Shown one piece after another: positions 1 through 6,995 of a DNA stretch of 14,578 nucleotides. The stretch is from Burkholderiales bacterium (GTDB lineage: Bacteria > Pseudomonadota > Gammaproteobacteria > Burkholderiales > Burkholderiaceae_D). The position numbers and the translations under genes were made by a program. The stretch is taken from NCBI GenBank assembly GCA_028868455.1, contig JAGWUK010000019.1, positions 1 through 14,578 of the forward strand. The letters are read 5' to 3'. The notes under the pieces were generated by a model. The model was not told where the DNA came from, did no database searches, and worked only from the letters and a program-made list of their open reading frames with translations. How positions within the stretch are numbered: position 1 is the stretch's first letter; each line of letters opens with the position of its first letter.

Positions 1-139
1 TCCCGGCAAGGCGCAGTGAAAAAACGGACGATCAGGTGATTGGCCAATTGACCATCGCCGGGACGCTGGTGCGTCTACCCTGTCTCAGTATAGCCATTGT
101 GCCGGCGATGGAAAGCTTGATGATTCTGGATCGACGAAT

Positions 140-1039
140 TTATGCATCCAGATCGAGTTTCCATGACTGTTTGACCAGATTAAAACTGGCCGCAATGATG
201 GCTTCGTTTTTTCTTTTTTCTTGCGCGATAAAACTCAGTTCCGTCGCGATACTGACCGCATCGGCGACCACCAGCCCGTGGGCATGGGCTTCGCGGATGG
301 CGATGGAGTCGCGGATCAGGCTCAGGCCGACGCCGGATTTCACCAGATCCAGCATGGATGGCTCCTGATCGACCAGCGCGACCTTGTTTGGCGTGAGTTG
401 ACGTTCGGCAAAAATTTTACTCAGCAGGCGATTGTGCGCGGATTCTGGCGGTGTCCAAATCCACGGCAGTTTGGCCAGCGCGGTCCAGTCCTGGCCGAGC
501 ACGCGATTTTTCCATCCGCCCGGTGCGACGACGCGATAGGTAAAGCTGGTCAGTACCAAAGTGTGACAAGGCGTTTTGCCGTCGTCGGGCGGGTTGCCCA
601 GATAAAAGCCGACATCCAGCGTCCCGGCGCGGATTTGTTGCAGTACCGAGCCGGACATGCCTTGTTGCAGGCGCGTGGAAAGCTGTGGATAAGTTTCGAC
701 CAGACGTTTCAGGAAGGCACCGAGACGTGTGAATTCGGGGTCAAGGATGGTGCCGATTGCCAGTTCGCCGGACAGGGTCGAATGCAAGGCGTCGGACGCC
801 TGGCGGAATTCACCAAGGCTGCCGAGGACTTTTTCGGCATACGGCAACAGTTTGGCGCCGTCATTGGTCAGGCTCATGCCGCTGGCGTTGCGGCTGAACA
901 ACTGTAATTGCAGGCTTTCTTGCAGGGCCTTGATTTGCAGACTGACGGCGGGTTGCGTGACATGCAGGAGCGCCGCCGCGCGGGTCAGGTTGCCTTCTCT
1001 GGCGACGGTCACGAAGGCGCGAAGTTGAGTGAAGTCCAT
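140..1039 (-). CDS. LysR-family transcriptional regulator
   Basis: A DNA-binding transcription factor of the LysR family, acting in the cytoplasm. The 299-residue product has the usual family length. Residues about 17-36 (GNLTRAAALLHVTQPAVSLQ) form the N-terminal winged helix-turn-helix, and the linker helix follows at about 60-85. The rest is the periplasmic-binding-like effector domain. The ATG start is preceded on the minus strand by AAGGAAC at good spacing. The gene is divergent from mmsA, 249 bp away, which is the classic LysR arrangement, so mmsA is the most likely target, with autorepression likely; this is inferred from position. The effector cannot be read from sequence. Family call is secure; target and ligand are not. 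Confidence 0.93.
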   Translation of the reverse strand: MDFTQLRAFVTVAREGNLTRAAALLHVTQPAVSLQIKALQESLQLQLFSRNASGMSLTNDGAKLLPYAEKVLGSLGEFRQASDALHSTLSGELAIGTILDPEFTRLGAFLKRLVETYPQLSTRLQQGMSGSVLQQIRAGTLDVGFYLGNPPDDGKTPCHTLVLTSFTYRVVAPGGWKNRVLGQDWTALAKLPWIWTPPESAHNRLLSKIFAERQLTPNKVALVDQEPSMLDLVKSGVGLSLIRDSIAIREAHAHGLVVADAVSIATELSFIAQEKRKNEAIIAASFNLVKQSWKLDLDA

Positions 1040-1094
1040 TATTAGCGTTCCTTATATTGCTATTGATAATAACTCATTGGATTTCAACGCTGGG

Positions 1095-1115
1095 CTGATT
1101 TAGTCTGCTAGTCAG
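1095..1115. promoter_or_regulatory. candidate LysR-type operator in the divergent region
   Basis: The LysR/mmsA intergenic region holds an imperfect dyad: CTGA (1095-1098), TAG (1101-1103), a TCTG centre, CTA (1108-1110) and TCAG (1112-1115), with one extra base in the left arm. It resembles the short interrupted dyads bound by LysR proteins. A second AT-rich candidate, TTATATTGC-TATTGATAA, lies at 1052-1069 just upstream of the regulator start. Neither can be chosen without data, and the dyad is short enough to be chance. Confidence 0.3.
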
Positions 1116-1242
1116 TGTACGGCGACGACCACGTGACGCTGGCATCCCGGTTTCAGGACGATCACAAAATGCCTCCGGCAGGACATGGCGGCCAGGGCAG
1201 ATTACATCGCCCGGCCGGTAGCCATGCAGCGTCGGCGCGGTT

Positions 1243-1254
1243 TTGCGTCAGTCC
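1243..1254 (+). repeat. dispersed 12-mer TTGCGTCAGTCC, copy 1
   Basis: This 12-mer upstream of mmsA is found again, inverted, at 6069-6080, and its last 11 bases occur at 5915-5925. All three copies are in non-coding DNA. It is either a shared regulatory site or a piece of a dispersed intergenic repeat. Confidence 0.6.
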
Positions 1255-1271
1255 TTTGCAAGTCCTATTTT
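1243..1271 (+). promoter_or_regulatory. candidate mmsA promoter overlapping a repeated 12-mer
   Basis: TTGCGT (1243-1248) and TATTTT (1266-1271) are spaced 17 bp apart, a reasonable sigma-70 pair. The leader would be short, with the ribosome site AAGG at 1278-1281. The -35 hexamer lies inside TTGCGTCAGTCC (1243-1254), a 12-mer that recurs upstream of the importer operon. A related copy, TTGCAAGTCC (1256-1265), follows directly, so the spacer carries a tandem motif that a regulator could occupy. Confidence 0.35.
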
Positions 1272-1288
1272 TATTCTAAGGTTTTCTT

Positions 1289-2791
1289 ATGACATCTCCT
1301 GCCCTGATCTCCCATTATCTGCATGGCCAAGTGCTTGACGTTGCGCCTTTGCGGCAGCAAGACGTATTTAATCCCGCCACTGGTGAAGTCATTGCCCGCG
1401 TGGCGCTGGCCGGCATGGATGAGGTCAATGCGGTCGTCGCAGCGGCCAAGGCGGCTGCACCGGACTGGGCGGAAACGGCACCCTTGAAGCGCGCACGGGT
1501 GATGTTCAGGTTCAAGGAATTGTTGGGCCAGCATCATCGCGAATTGGCGACCCTGATCACGCGTGAGCATGGCAAGGTCTTGTCGGATGCGATGGGCGAA
1601 GTCACGCGCGGCATAGAAATCGTTGAATTCGCTTGCGGTATGCCACAGCTGTTGAAGTCGCAGTTTTCCGACAATATCGGCGGCGGTATTGATAATTACA
1701 ATCTGCGTCAGCCGCTCGGTGTAACGGCCGGTATTACGCCGTTTAATTTTCCTTTCATGGTGCCGATGTGGATGGCGCCGCTGGCGATTGCGACTGGCAA
1801 TACCTTTATTCTGAAACCCTCGGAACGTGATCCTTCGTGCTCTTTGCTGATCGCTGATTTGCTGAAGCAGGCGGGTTTGCCGGATGGCGTGTTCAATGTA
1901 TTGCAGGGCGATAAAGTGGCGGTGGACGGCTTGTTGCGGCATCCCGATGTGGCGGCGATTTCGTTTGTCGGCTCGACCCCGATTGCTGAATACATTTACA
2001 GCGAAGGCACGCGCATGGGCAAGCGTGTGCAGGCTCTGGGCGGTGCGAAAAACCATCTGGTGGTGATGCCGGATGCGAATCTGGATCAGGCCGTGGATGC
2101 CTTGATGGGCGCGGCTTACGGCTCGGCTGGCGAGCGCTGCATGGCGATTTCGGTGGCGGTCGCCGTCGGCGATGTGGCCGATCAACTGGTCGACAGGCTG
2201 GTCCCGCGCGTGCAGGCTTTGAAAGTCAAAAACGGCATGGAAGCCGATGCCGAAATGGGGCCGGTCGTCACGGCTGTGCACAAGGCAAAAATCGAAGCCT
2301 ATATCGCTGACGGCATTGCCGAAGGGGCGCAATTGCTGGTCGATGGACGCGGCTTGCAGGTGGCCGGACATGCGGGCGGATTTTTCCTTGGCGGCACGCT
2401 GTTCGATCATGTGAAGGAAGGCATGAAGATCCATCGCGAAGAAATTTTCGGACCGGTGTTATGCATCGTCCGCGTACCGGATTTTGCTTCCGCCGTGGAG
2501 CTGATTAATCGCCATGAATTCGGCAACGGCGTGGCGCTGTTTACTGCGGATGGGAATACGGCACGTGAATTTTCACGCCGGATTCAGGTCGGTATGGTCG
2601 GCATCAATGTGCCGATTCCTGTGCCGATGGCCTGGCATTCTTTCGGCGGCTGGAAACGTTCGCTGTTCGGCGATCAGCATGCTTACGGCGAAGAGGGCAT
2701 ACGTTTTTATACGCGCTACAAATCCATCATGCAGCGCTGGCCGGAGAGCATAGGCAAAGGGGCCGAGTTCACTATGCCGGTCGCAAAATAG
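1289..2791 (+). CDS. mmsA: CoA-acylating (methyl)malonate-semialdehyde dehydrogenase
   Basis: Oxidises methylmalonate semialdehyde or malonate semialdehyde to propanoyl-CoA or acetyl-CoA with NAD+ and CoA, releasing CO2, in the cytoplasm. It belongs to valine, beta-alanine and inositol catabolism. The 500-residue product is of usual length. The oxyanion Asn is Asn153 in TPFNFP, and the catalytic Cys is Cys284 in GERCMAIS. Arg107 and Arg283 match in number and context the two arginines known to matter in the Bacillus subtilis enzyme (IolA). ALGGAKNH stands where hydrolytic aldehyde dehydrogenases have the general-base Glu; its absence is typical of the CoA-acylating class. ATG is preceded by TAAGG with 7-bp spacing. 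No other valine-pathway gene (such as mmsB) is adjacent, so malonate semialdehyde is as likely a substrate as the methyl form. Confidence 0.95.
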   Translation: MTSPALISHYLHGQVLDVAPLRQQDVFNPATGEVIARVALAGMDEVNAVVAAAKAAAPDWAETAPLKRARVMFRFKELLGQHHRELATLITREHGKVLSDAMGEVTRGIEIVEFACGMPQLLKSQFSDNIGGGIDNYNLRQPLGVTAGITPFNFPFMVPMWMAPLAIATGNTFILKPSERDPSCSLLIADLLKQAGLPDGVFNVLQGDKVAVDGLLRHPDVAAISFVGSTPIAEYIYSEGTRMGKRVQALGGAKNHLVVMPDANLDQAVDALMGAAYGSAGERCMAISVAVAVGDVADQLVDRLVPRVQALKVKNGMEADAEMGPVVTAVHKAKIEAYIADGIAEGAQLLVDGRGLQVAGHAGGFFLGGTLFDHVKEGMKIHREEIFGPVLCIVRVPDFASAVELINRHEFGNGVALFTADGNTAREFSRRIQVGMVGINVPIPVPMAWHSFGGWKRSLFGDQHAYGEEGIRFYTRYKSIMQRWPESIGKGAEFTMPVAK

Positions 2792-3095
2792 GGCAAAAAT
2801 GCGGTGCGCATGCCCGTGTTTGTGCAGATAAAACCCGTCACGGACAGGTTTCAAGTTACATTGTCGTTGTATTGAAATGCATACAAAGTGTGTTCAATCA
2901 CGAACAGGACTGAAGCAGAACTGCCCGGGCGGCGCTATGGTTTCGCGCCGTACGAAGACGGGTTTTTGCTTGTTCATGTTAAATAGTGGGGGAGTATAGG
3001 TATTCATGCCGCTAATCCGCACGTAAATAAAGCGAAATCAGCGTTTATGTATTGATACTCTACCTGAGTATGTAAAATATATTGCTGGAGAACCC
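2792..3095. other. gene-free region between mmsA and the nitronate monooxygenase gene
   Basis: About 300 bases with no supportable gene. Several short dyads are visible. CGGCGC/GCGCCG (2930-2935 / 2945-2950) has a 9-nt loop but no adjacent T-run, so it is a poor terminator. TTGTAT/ATACAA (2867-2872 / 2881-2886) and ATTGAA/TTCAAT (2871-2876 / 2893-2898) overlap one another. A perfect 10-bp inverted pair, AAAACCCGTC at 2830-2839 and GACGGGTTTT at 2957-2966, spans the region. The right end carries the promoter-like site listed separately. I see no convincing intrinsic terminator for mmsA. Confidence 0.5.
3052..3083 (+). promoter_or_regulatory. candidate promoter with palindromic operator for the nitronate monooxygenase gene
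   Basis: TTGATA (3052-3057) can serve as -35, with AT-rich -10 candidates at 3073-3083. The spacer contains a perfect 6-bp dyad, ATACTC (3055-3060) and GAGTAT (3066-3071), around TACCT. If the -10 is ATATAT or TATATT (3077-3083), the spacer is 19-20 bp with the dyad inside it, the geometry used by MerR-family activators; that start point would leave a very short leader. No regulator is encoded next to it, so the cognate protein is unknown. Confidence 0.35.
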
Positions 3096-4139
3096 ATGTT
3101 GGCGTTGTACGAACTTTGCACTTATCCGATTATTCAGGCGCCGATGGCGGGCGGCGCCACGACTGCCGAACTGGTCGCGGCCGTGTCCAATGCCGGCGGC
3201 CTGGGCTCGCTGGCCGCGCCTTTGCTGACGCCGCTGGCGATCATTGAGCAGGCGGAGCACATCCGCCGTTTGAGCGATAAACCCTTTTCCATTAATTTGT
3301 TTGTGCAAACCCGGCCGCACGTCGATTTTGCAACGCTGGAAGCGGCCAAGCTCTTGCTGCAACCGGTCTTGTCCGAGCTGGGCTGGGACAGTTTGCCAAC
3401 GCCGACACGCTGGAGCGAAGATTTTGAAGCGCAACTGGATGCACTGATTACGGCGCGTCCGGCCGTCGCCAGTTTCACGTTTGACGTTTTGCATGGCAGC
3501 CAGATGCAGCGGCTGCACGATGCCGGCATTCTGGTGATCGGTTCTGCCACCAATTTGCAGGAAGCCATCGTCTGGCAAGCGCTGGGGGCGGATGCCGTTT
3601 GTCTGCAAGGCGTGGAAGCTGGCGGCCATCGCGGCACTTTTATCGGCGCCCAGCAGGATTCCACACTCAGCACGCTGGCTTTGTTGCAGCAATGTGTGCC
3701 ACACATGCAGGTGCCATTGATTGCGGCTGGCGGCATCATGGACGGGCGCGATATCGCCGCCATGCTGGCCGCCGGTGCGCGCTGGGTGCAGATGGGAACC
3801 GCCTTCCTGAGCTGTAAAGAATCCGGCATCCATCCTGTGTATAAACAGCGCCTGCTGGACGCCAGCAGCGGCACCACCCGGCAGACGCGGGCATTTTCCG
3901 GGCGCTATGCACGCGGGCTGGATAATCGCTTCATGCAACTGATGGCGCCAGTCGCCGACCGTGTGCCTGCCTATCCTGTGCAAAATGCGCTGACTGGCAG
4001 CATACGCAGCCATGCCGCAAAAGAAAACAATCCCGAACTGATGTCGTTGTGGGCCGGGCAGGGCGTGGCACGTTGTCGCGACCTTGGCGCTGCCGAACTG
4101 GTGGCCGCGCTGGTCGCTGAATGGCAAGCCTGTCAATAA
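3096..4139 (+). CDS. nitronate monooxygenase, class I (2-nitropropane dioxygenase family)
   Basis: FMN-dependent TIM-barrel enzyme that oxidises alkyl nitronates, best known for propionate 3-nitronate, to the semialdehyde plus nitrite or nitrate, in the cytoplasm. The 347-residue product has the family motifs: QAPMAGG near the N-terminus, QGVEAGGHRGT with the likely catalytic base His178, the phosphate-binding IAAGGIMDGRD, VQMGTAFL, and a C-terminal VPAYPVQNALTG with Tyr293 followed by SLWAGQGV. These match the class I pattern of Pseudomonas aeruginosa PA4202 rather than the FabK or quinone-reductase relatives. One deviation: SFTFDVLHG stands where SFxFGxP is common. ATG follows TGGAG with 5-bp spacing. 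The flavin dehydrogenase gene 78 bp downstream probably shares its transcript. Family is secure; the natural substrate is inferred. Confidence 0.88.
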   Translation: MLALYELCTYPIIQAPMAGGATTAELVAAVSNAGGLGSLAAPLLTPLAIIEQAEHIRRLSDKPFSINLFVQTRPHVDFATLEAAKLLLQPVLSELGWDSLPTPTRWSEDFEAQLDALITARPAVASFTFDVLHGSQMQRLHDAGILVIGSATNLQEAIVWQALGADAVCLQGVEAGGHRGTFIGAQQDSTLSTLALLQQCVPHMQVPLIAAGGIMDGRDIAAMLAAGARWVQMGTAFLSCKESGIHPVYKQRLLDASSGTTRQTRAFSGRYARGLDNRFMQLMAPVADRVPAYPVQNALTGSIRSHAAKENNPELMSLWAGQGVARCRDLGAAELVAALVAEWQACQ

Positions 4140-4141
4140 GT

Positions 4142-4180
4142 TGGCGACAAACTGGTGGCGGCCATCACGGTGCGTCGCCA
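4142..4180 (+). other. nested hairpin between the nitronate monooxygenase and GMC genes
   Basis: TGGCGAC (4142-4148) pairs perfectly with GTCGCCA (4174-4180). Inside, TGGTG (4153-4157) pairs with CATCA (4163-4167) with one G-U. No T-run follows, so it is not a classical terminator. It may tune or stabilise the transcript between the two genes. Confidence 0.4.
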
Positions 4181-4217
4181 GCGTGAAGCCTGAAAGCTGA
4201 AAAATAAGGAAAACCGC

Positions 4218-5870
4218 ATGGAAGCAGCAGGACAATTTGATTACATCATCATCGGCGCCGGCACGGCTGGCTGCCTGCTGGCGAACCGTTTGACGCAGGA
4301 TCCGGACAAGCATGTCTTGCTGCTCGAAGCCGGTGGAAAGGATGATTACGTGTGGATCCATATTCCGGTCGGCTATCTGTATTGCATCAATAATCCACGC
4401 ACCGACTGGATGTTCCGCACCGAGGCCGAGCCGGGCTTAAACGGCCGCAGCCTGATCTATCCGCGCGGCAAGGTATTGGGCGGCTGCTCGTCCATCAACG
4501 GCATGATTTATATGCGCGGTCAGGAGCGTGACTACAACGAATGGGCGGCGCTGACAGGCGACGACAGCTGGCGCTGGGAACAGGTTTTGCCGCTGTTTAA
4601 AAAATGCGAAGACCATCACGGCGGCAAGTCAGAATTCCACGGCGCCGGCGGCGAATGGCGCGTCGAAAAACAGCGCCTGTCGTGGGAAATCCTGGACGCG
4701 TTCCGCGACGCAGCTGCGCAAGTCGGGATTCCAAATACGGATGACTTTAATCGCGGCAACAACGAAGGTTGCGGCTATTTCGATGTGAATCAAAAACGCG
4801 GCGTGCGCTGGAATGCTTCCAAAGCCTTTCTGAAGCCAGCGGCCGGACGGCCAAATCTGACCATCATGACCGGCTGTCAGGTACAGCGCCTGCGCATCGC
4901 CAGCGATGAAAACGGCAAGCGTTGCAGCGGCGTCGAATTCATCGGCGGCGGACGCGCCTGGTTCGCCGAATCCATGCAGGAAACCATTCTTGCTGCGGGT
5001 GCCATCGGCTCACCGGCCATCCTGCAACAATCCGGTATTGGTGATCCCGTGCATCTGCATCAGGTAGGCGTACACAGCGTGCACGATTTGCCCGGCGTCG
5101 GCGACAACCTGCAAGACCATTTGCAAATCCGTTCTGCATTTAAAATCAGCGGCGCACCGACCTTAAACAAGATGGCGAATAATTTGCTCGGCAAGGCGCG
5201 TATCGGGCTGGAGTACGCTTTGTTCCAGAGCGGCCCGATGTCCATGGCGCCATCGCAACTCGGGGCTTTTACCAAGTCCGATGCGTCGCAGGAAACGCCG
5301 AACCTTGAATACCACGTACAACCTTTGTCGCTGGAAAAATTCGGCGATCCTTTGCACGATTTTCCGGCGTTCACCGCCAGCGTCTGTAATTTACGTCCGA
5401 CCTCGCGCGGTCATGTGCGCATCGCCAGCAACGACCCGCTGGCCGCGCCCAGGATCGTGCCAAATTATCTGAGCACGCCGGAAGACCGCAAGATTGCTGC
5501 CGATTCGCTGACCTTGACACGCAAAATTGTGGCCGCTCCGGCGCTGCAAAAATACGCGCCGGAAGAAATGAAACCGGGCGCACAGTTCCGTACCGAAGAA
5601 GAACTGGCGCGTGCGGCAGGCGACATCGGGACGACGATTTTCCATCCGGTCGGAACCTGCAAAATGGGGCGTAACGATGATACCAGTGCCGTCGTTGACA
5701 GCGATTTGCGCGTGTTCGGCATCGCTGGTTTGCGTGTGGCGGATGCGTCCGTGATGCCGACGATTACGTCCGGCAACACCAATTCGCCGACATTGATGAT
5801 TGCAGAAAAAGCAGCACGGAGTATATTAAAGACTAACGCAAAACTACCGCAGCAGCGTTACAGCTCCTAG
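4218..5870 (+). CDS. GMC-family FAD-dependent alcohol dehydrogenase/oxidoreductase
   Basis: Flavoprotein oxidising a primary alcohol, possibly on to the acid; the usual electron acceptor for bacterial relatives is the quinone pool. The 550-residue length matches choline- and alkanol-dehydrogenase relatives (BetA, AlkJ). FAD-binding GAGTAG is at 13-18 with Glu37 ending the second strand. GMC signature 1 includes GGCSSINGMIYMRG (88-101). Signature 2 is GAIGSPAILQQSGIG (about 261-275). The active-site pair is His476 in HPVGTCKMG and, 44 residues on, Asn520 in SGNTNSPT, the same spacing as His466/Asn510 of choline oxidase. ATG is preceded by AAGGA at 7-bp spacing. No signal peptide is seen. No betaine genes are nearby, so choline is unlikely. 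Substrate is not readable from sequence. Confidence 0.88.
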   Translation: MEAAGQFDYIIIGAGTAGCLLANRLTQDPDKHVLLLEAGGKDDYVWIHIPVGYLYCINNPRTDWMFRTEAEPGLNGRSLIYPRGKVLGGCSSINGMIYMRGQERDYNEWAALTGDDSWRWEQVLPLFKKCEDHHGGKSEFHGAGGEWRVEKQRLSWEILDAFRDAAAQVGIPNTDDFNRGNNEGCGYFDVNQKRGVRWNASKAFLKPAAGRPNLTIMTGCQVQRLRIASDENGKRCSGVEFIGGGRAWFAESMQETILAAGAIGSPAILQQSGIGDPVHLHQVGVHSVHDLPGVGDNLQDHLQIRSAFKISGAPTLNKMANNLLGKARIGLEYALFQSGPMSMAPSQLGAFTKSDASQETPNLEYHVQPLSLEKFGDPLHDFPAFTASVCNLRPTSRGHVRIASNDPLAAPRIVPNYLSTPEDRKIAADSLTLTRKIVAAPALQKYAPEEMKPGAQFRTEEELARAAGDIGTTIFHPVGTCKMGRNDDTSAVVDSDLRVFGIAGLRVADASVMPTITSGNTNSPTLMIAEKAARSILKTNAKLPQQRYSS

Positions 5871-5901
5871 TCGTACAGGGTTGTACTGCCTTCGTCGCGC
5901 C

Positions 5902-6092
5902 GCTGGAACGATTGTGCGTCAGTCCTGAGATTCAAGACGCAGGCAAAACCGGCTTGGTGCGTCATCAGCAAATGTTTAAACGCAGGACAAAGATGGGACA
6001 TTGTGGTTACTACGTACAGTAGTTATACCGTATTGTTGAATTCTTCAACTGCTGGATACTATAAAAAGGGACTGACGCAAGATTGTTCCGGC
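5902..6092. repeat. 191-bp element with about 24-bp inverted ends (MITE-like)
   Basis: The left end (5902-5925) and the reverse complement of the right end (6069-6092) agree at 20 of 24 positions, with an unbroken shared run TGCGTCAGTCC at the inner side and GGAAC near the outer side. About 143 bp lie between. No transposase frame is inside, so a non-autonomous miniature element or other intergenic repeat is plausible; no clear target duplication was found at the edges. The 12-mer core also occurs upstream of mmsA. A regulatory reading (two operators looping) is the alternative. Confidence 0.5.
6033..6062 (+). promoter_or_regulatory. candidate promoter of the importer operon with a palindrome
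   Basis: TTGTTG (6033-6038) and TACTAT (6057-6062) are 18 bp apart. The 15-bp palindrome GTTGAA-TTC-TTCAAC (6035-6049) overlaps the -35 and could be an operator. An upstream alternative is TTGTGG (6001-6006), 16 bp, TTATAC (6023-6028). Both are inside the 191-bp element, which would mean that the element supplies the promoter. Confidence 0.35.
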
Positions 6093-6142
6093 AAAGCATG
6101 AGGCCGCCGCAGCAGTTTTGCACAATCCTAAAAAATAAAAAT

Positions 6143-6178
6143 GCTCCCCACACGATGGAGGGGCTTGTCATGTTTTTT
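6143..6178 (+). terminator. terminator-like hairpin in the importer leader
   Basis: GCTCCCC (6143-6149) pairs with GGAGGGGC-side bases (6158-6164), with one G-U and one mismatch. It is flanked by A-runs on the left (6130-6141) and TTTTTT on the right (6173-6178), the last 8 bases after the stem. It may end transcripts from upstream or act as a leaky leader site for livG. On the minus strand the hairpin is followed closely by T-rich sequence, but no minus-strand gene uses it. Confidence 0.45.
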
Positions 6179-6221
6179 CACTGGACAACATAGTCCGTAA
6201 GCAAGACAACAAGGAGATCAG

Positions 6222-6995
6222 ATGACCGACGTCATCCTGGAGACAAAGCGCTTGACCAAAGAGTTCAAGGGCTTCACTGCGGTGAGCGAAGTAAATTTGC
6301 AGATACAGCGCGGCCACATTCACGCGCTGATCGGCCCCAATGGCGCCGGTAAAACCACCTGTTTTAATTTGCTGACCAAATTCCTGATTCCCACTTCGGG
6401 AAAAATTCTGTTCAATGGCCGCGATATCACCGGCGCTAAACCGGCCCAGATTGCGCGTCAGGGCATCATTCGCTCATTTCAGATTTCTGCCGTGTTTCCG
6501 CATCTGAGCGTGCTGGAAAACGTCCGCATCGGCTTGCAGAGAAAACTCGGCACCTCGTTTCATTTCTGGAAAAGCGAAGCCAGTCTCAGCAAGCTGAACG
6601 ACAAGGCAATGGACTTACTCGCGCAGGTTGACCTCAGCGAATTTGCCGATACGCTGACCGTGGATTTACCTTATGGACGCAAGCGTGCACTGGAAATCGC
6701 CACGACGCTGGCGATGGAACCCGAGATGATGTTGCTCGATGAACCGACGCAAGGCATGGGGCACGAAGATGTGCACCGCGTCACCGAGTTGATCAAAAAA
6801 GTTTCGGCAGGTCGCACGATCCTGATGGTGGAACACAATATGAACGTGGTCTCCGGCATCTGCGACAAGATCAGCGTTTTGCAACGCGGCGCCATGCTGG
6901 CCGAAGGCAGCTATGCCGACGTATCGAACGACCCGCGCGTGATGGAAGCCTATATGGGTAGCGCCAGCGCTGAACTGGAAGGAGCCCATGCATGA
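6222..6995 (+). CDS. livG: Liv-type (HAAT) ABC importer ATP-binding protein, LivG-like
   Basis: One of two cytoplasmic ATPases energising uptake of an amino acid-like or carboxylate solute. The 257-residue product has Walker A GPNGAGKTT with Lys44, Walker B MMLLDEPTQGMG with Asp173 and Glu174, and the switch His205 in MVEHNMNVV. The signature motif is degenerate, LPYGRKR (149-155) instead of LSGGQ, as often in LivG proteins. The insert around residues 85-130 is LivG-like. The start is backed by AAGGAG at 5-bp spacing. The stop overlaps the start of livF by ATGA, so the two are translationally coupled. Confidence 0.93.
   Translation: MTDVILETKRLTKEFKGFTAVSEVNLQIQRGHIHALIGPNGAGKTTCFNLLTKFLIPTSGKILFNGRDITGAKPAQIARQGIIRSFQISAVFPHLSVLENVRIGLQRKLGTSFHFWKSEASLSKLNDKAMDLLAQVDLSEFADTLTVDLPYGRKRALEIATTLAMEPEMMLLDEPTQGMGHEDVHRVTELIKKVSAGRTILMVEHNMNVVSGICDKISVLQRGAMLAEGSYADVSNDPRVMEAYMGSASAELEGAHA

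Larger units (their letters stand above)
5871..6221. other. gene-free region between the GMC gene and the importer operon
   Basis: A 351-base stretch without a supportable gene. From left to right it holds a small hairpin GTACA/TGTAC (5873-5877 / 5882-5886) just after the GMC stop, a 191-bp element with inverted ends (5902-6092), a promoter-like pair with a palindrome (6033-6062), a terminator-like hairpin (6143-6178), and the livG ribosome site AAGGAG (6211-6216). Its size and content suggest that the importer is transcribed separately from the upstream genes. Confidence 0.6.

Noticed and set aside
1..139. C-terminal end of a gene entering from the left on the plus strand
   Set aside because: Stops exist at 17-19 and 37-39 in two frames, but too few codons are visible to identify any protein; nothing can be supported here.
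221..907. 228-codon open frame on the plus strand within the LysR gene
   Set aside because: Antisense to a complete regulator with a clear helix-turn-helix; no recognisable domain.
1271..2434. Long open frame on the minus strand opposite mmsA (387 codons)
   Set aside because: Composition rich in His, Arg and Gln, no family motif, and it lies wholly antisense to a gene with complete catalytic motifs; a codon-bias shadow.
3060..4361. 433-codon open frame on the minus strand opposite the nitronate monooxygenase gene
   Set aside because: Low-complexity His/Gln/Arg-rich translation without domains, spanning a real gene and both its flanks; a shadow.
4218..5870. GMC gene as choline dehydrogenase betA
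   Set aside because: No betB, betI or choline transporter is adjacent, and the active-site region HPVGTCKMG is shared with alkanol dehydrogenases; only the family is supportable.
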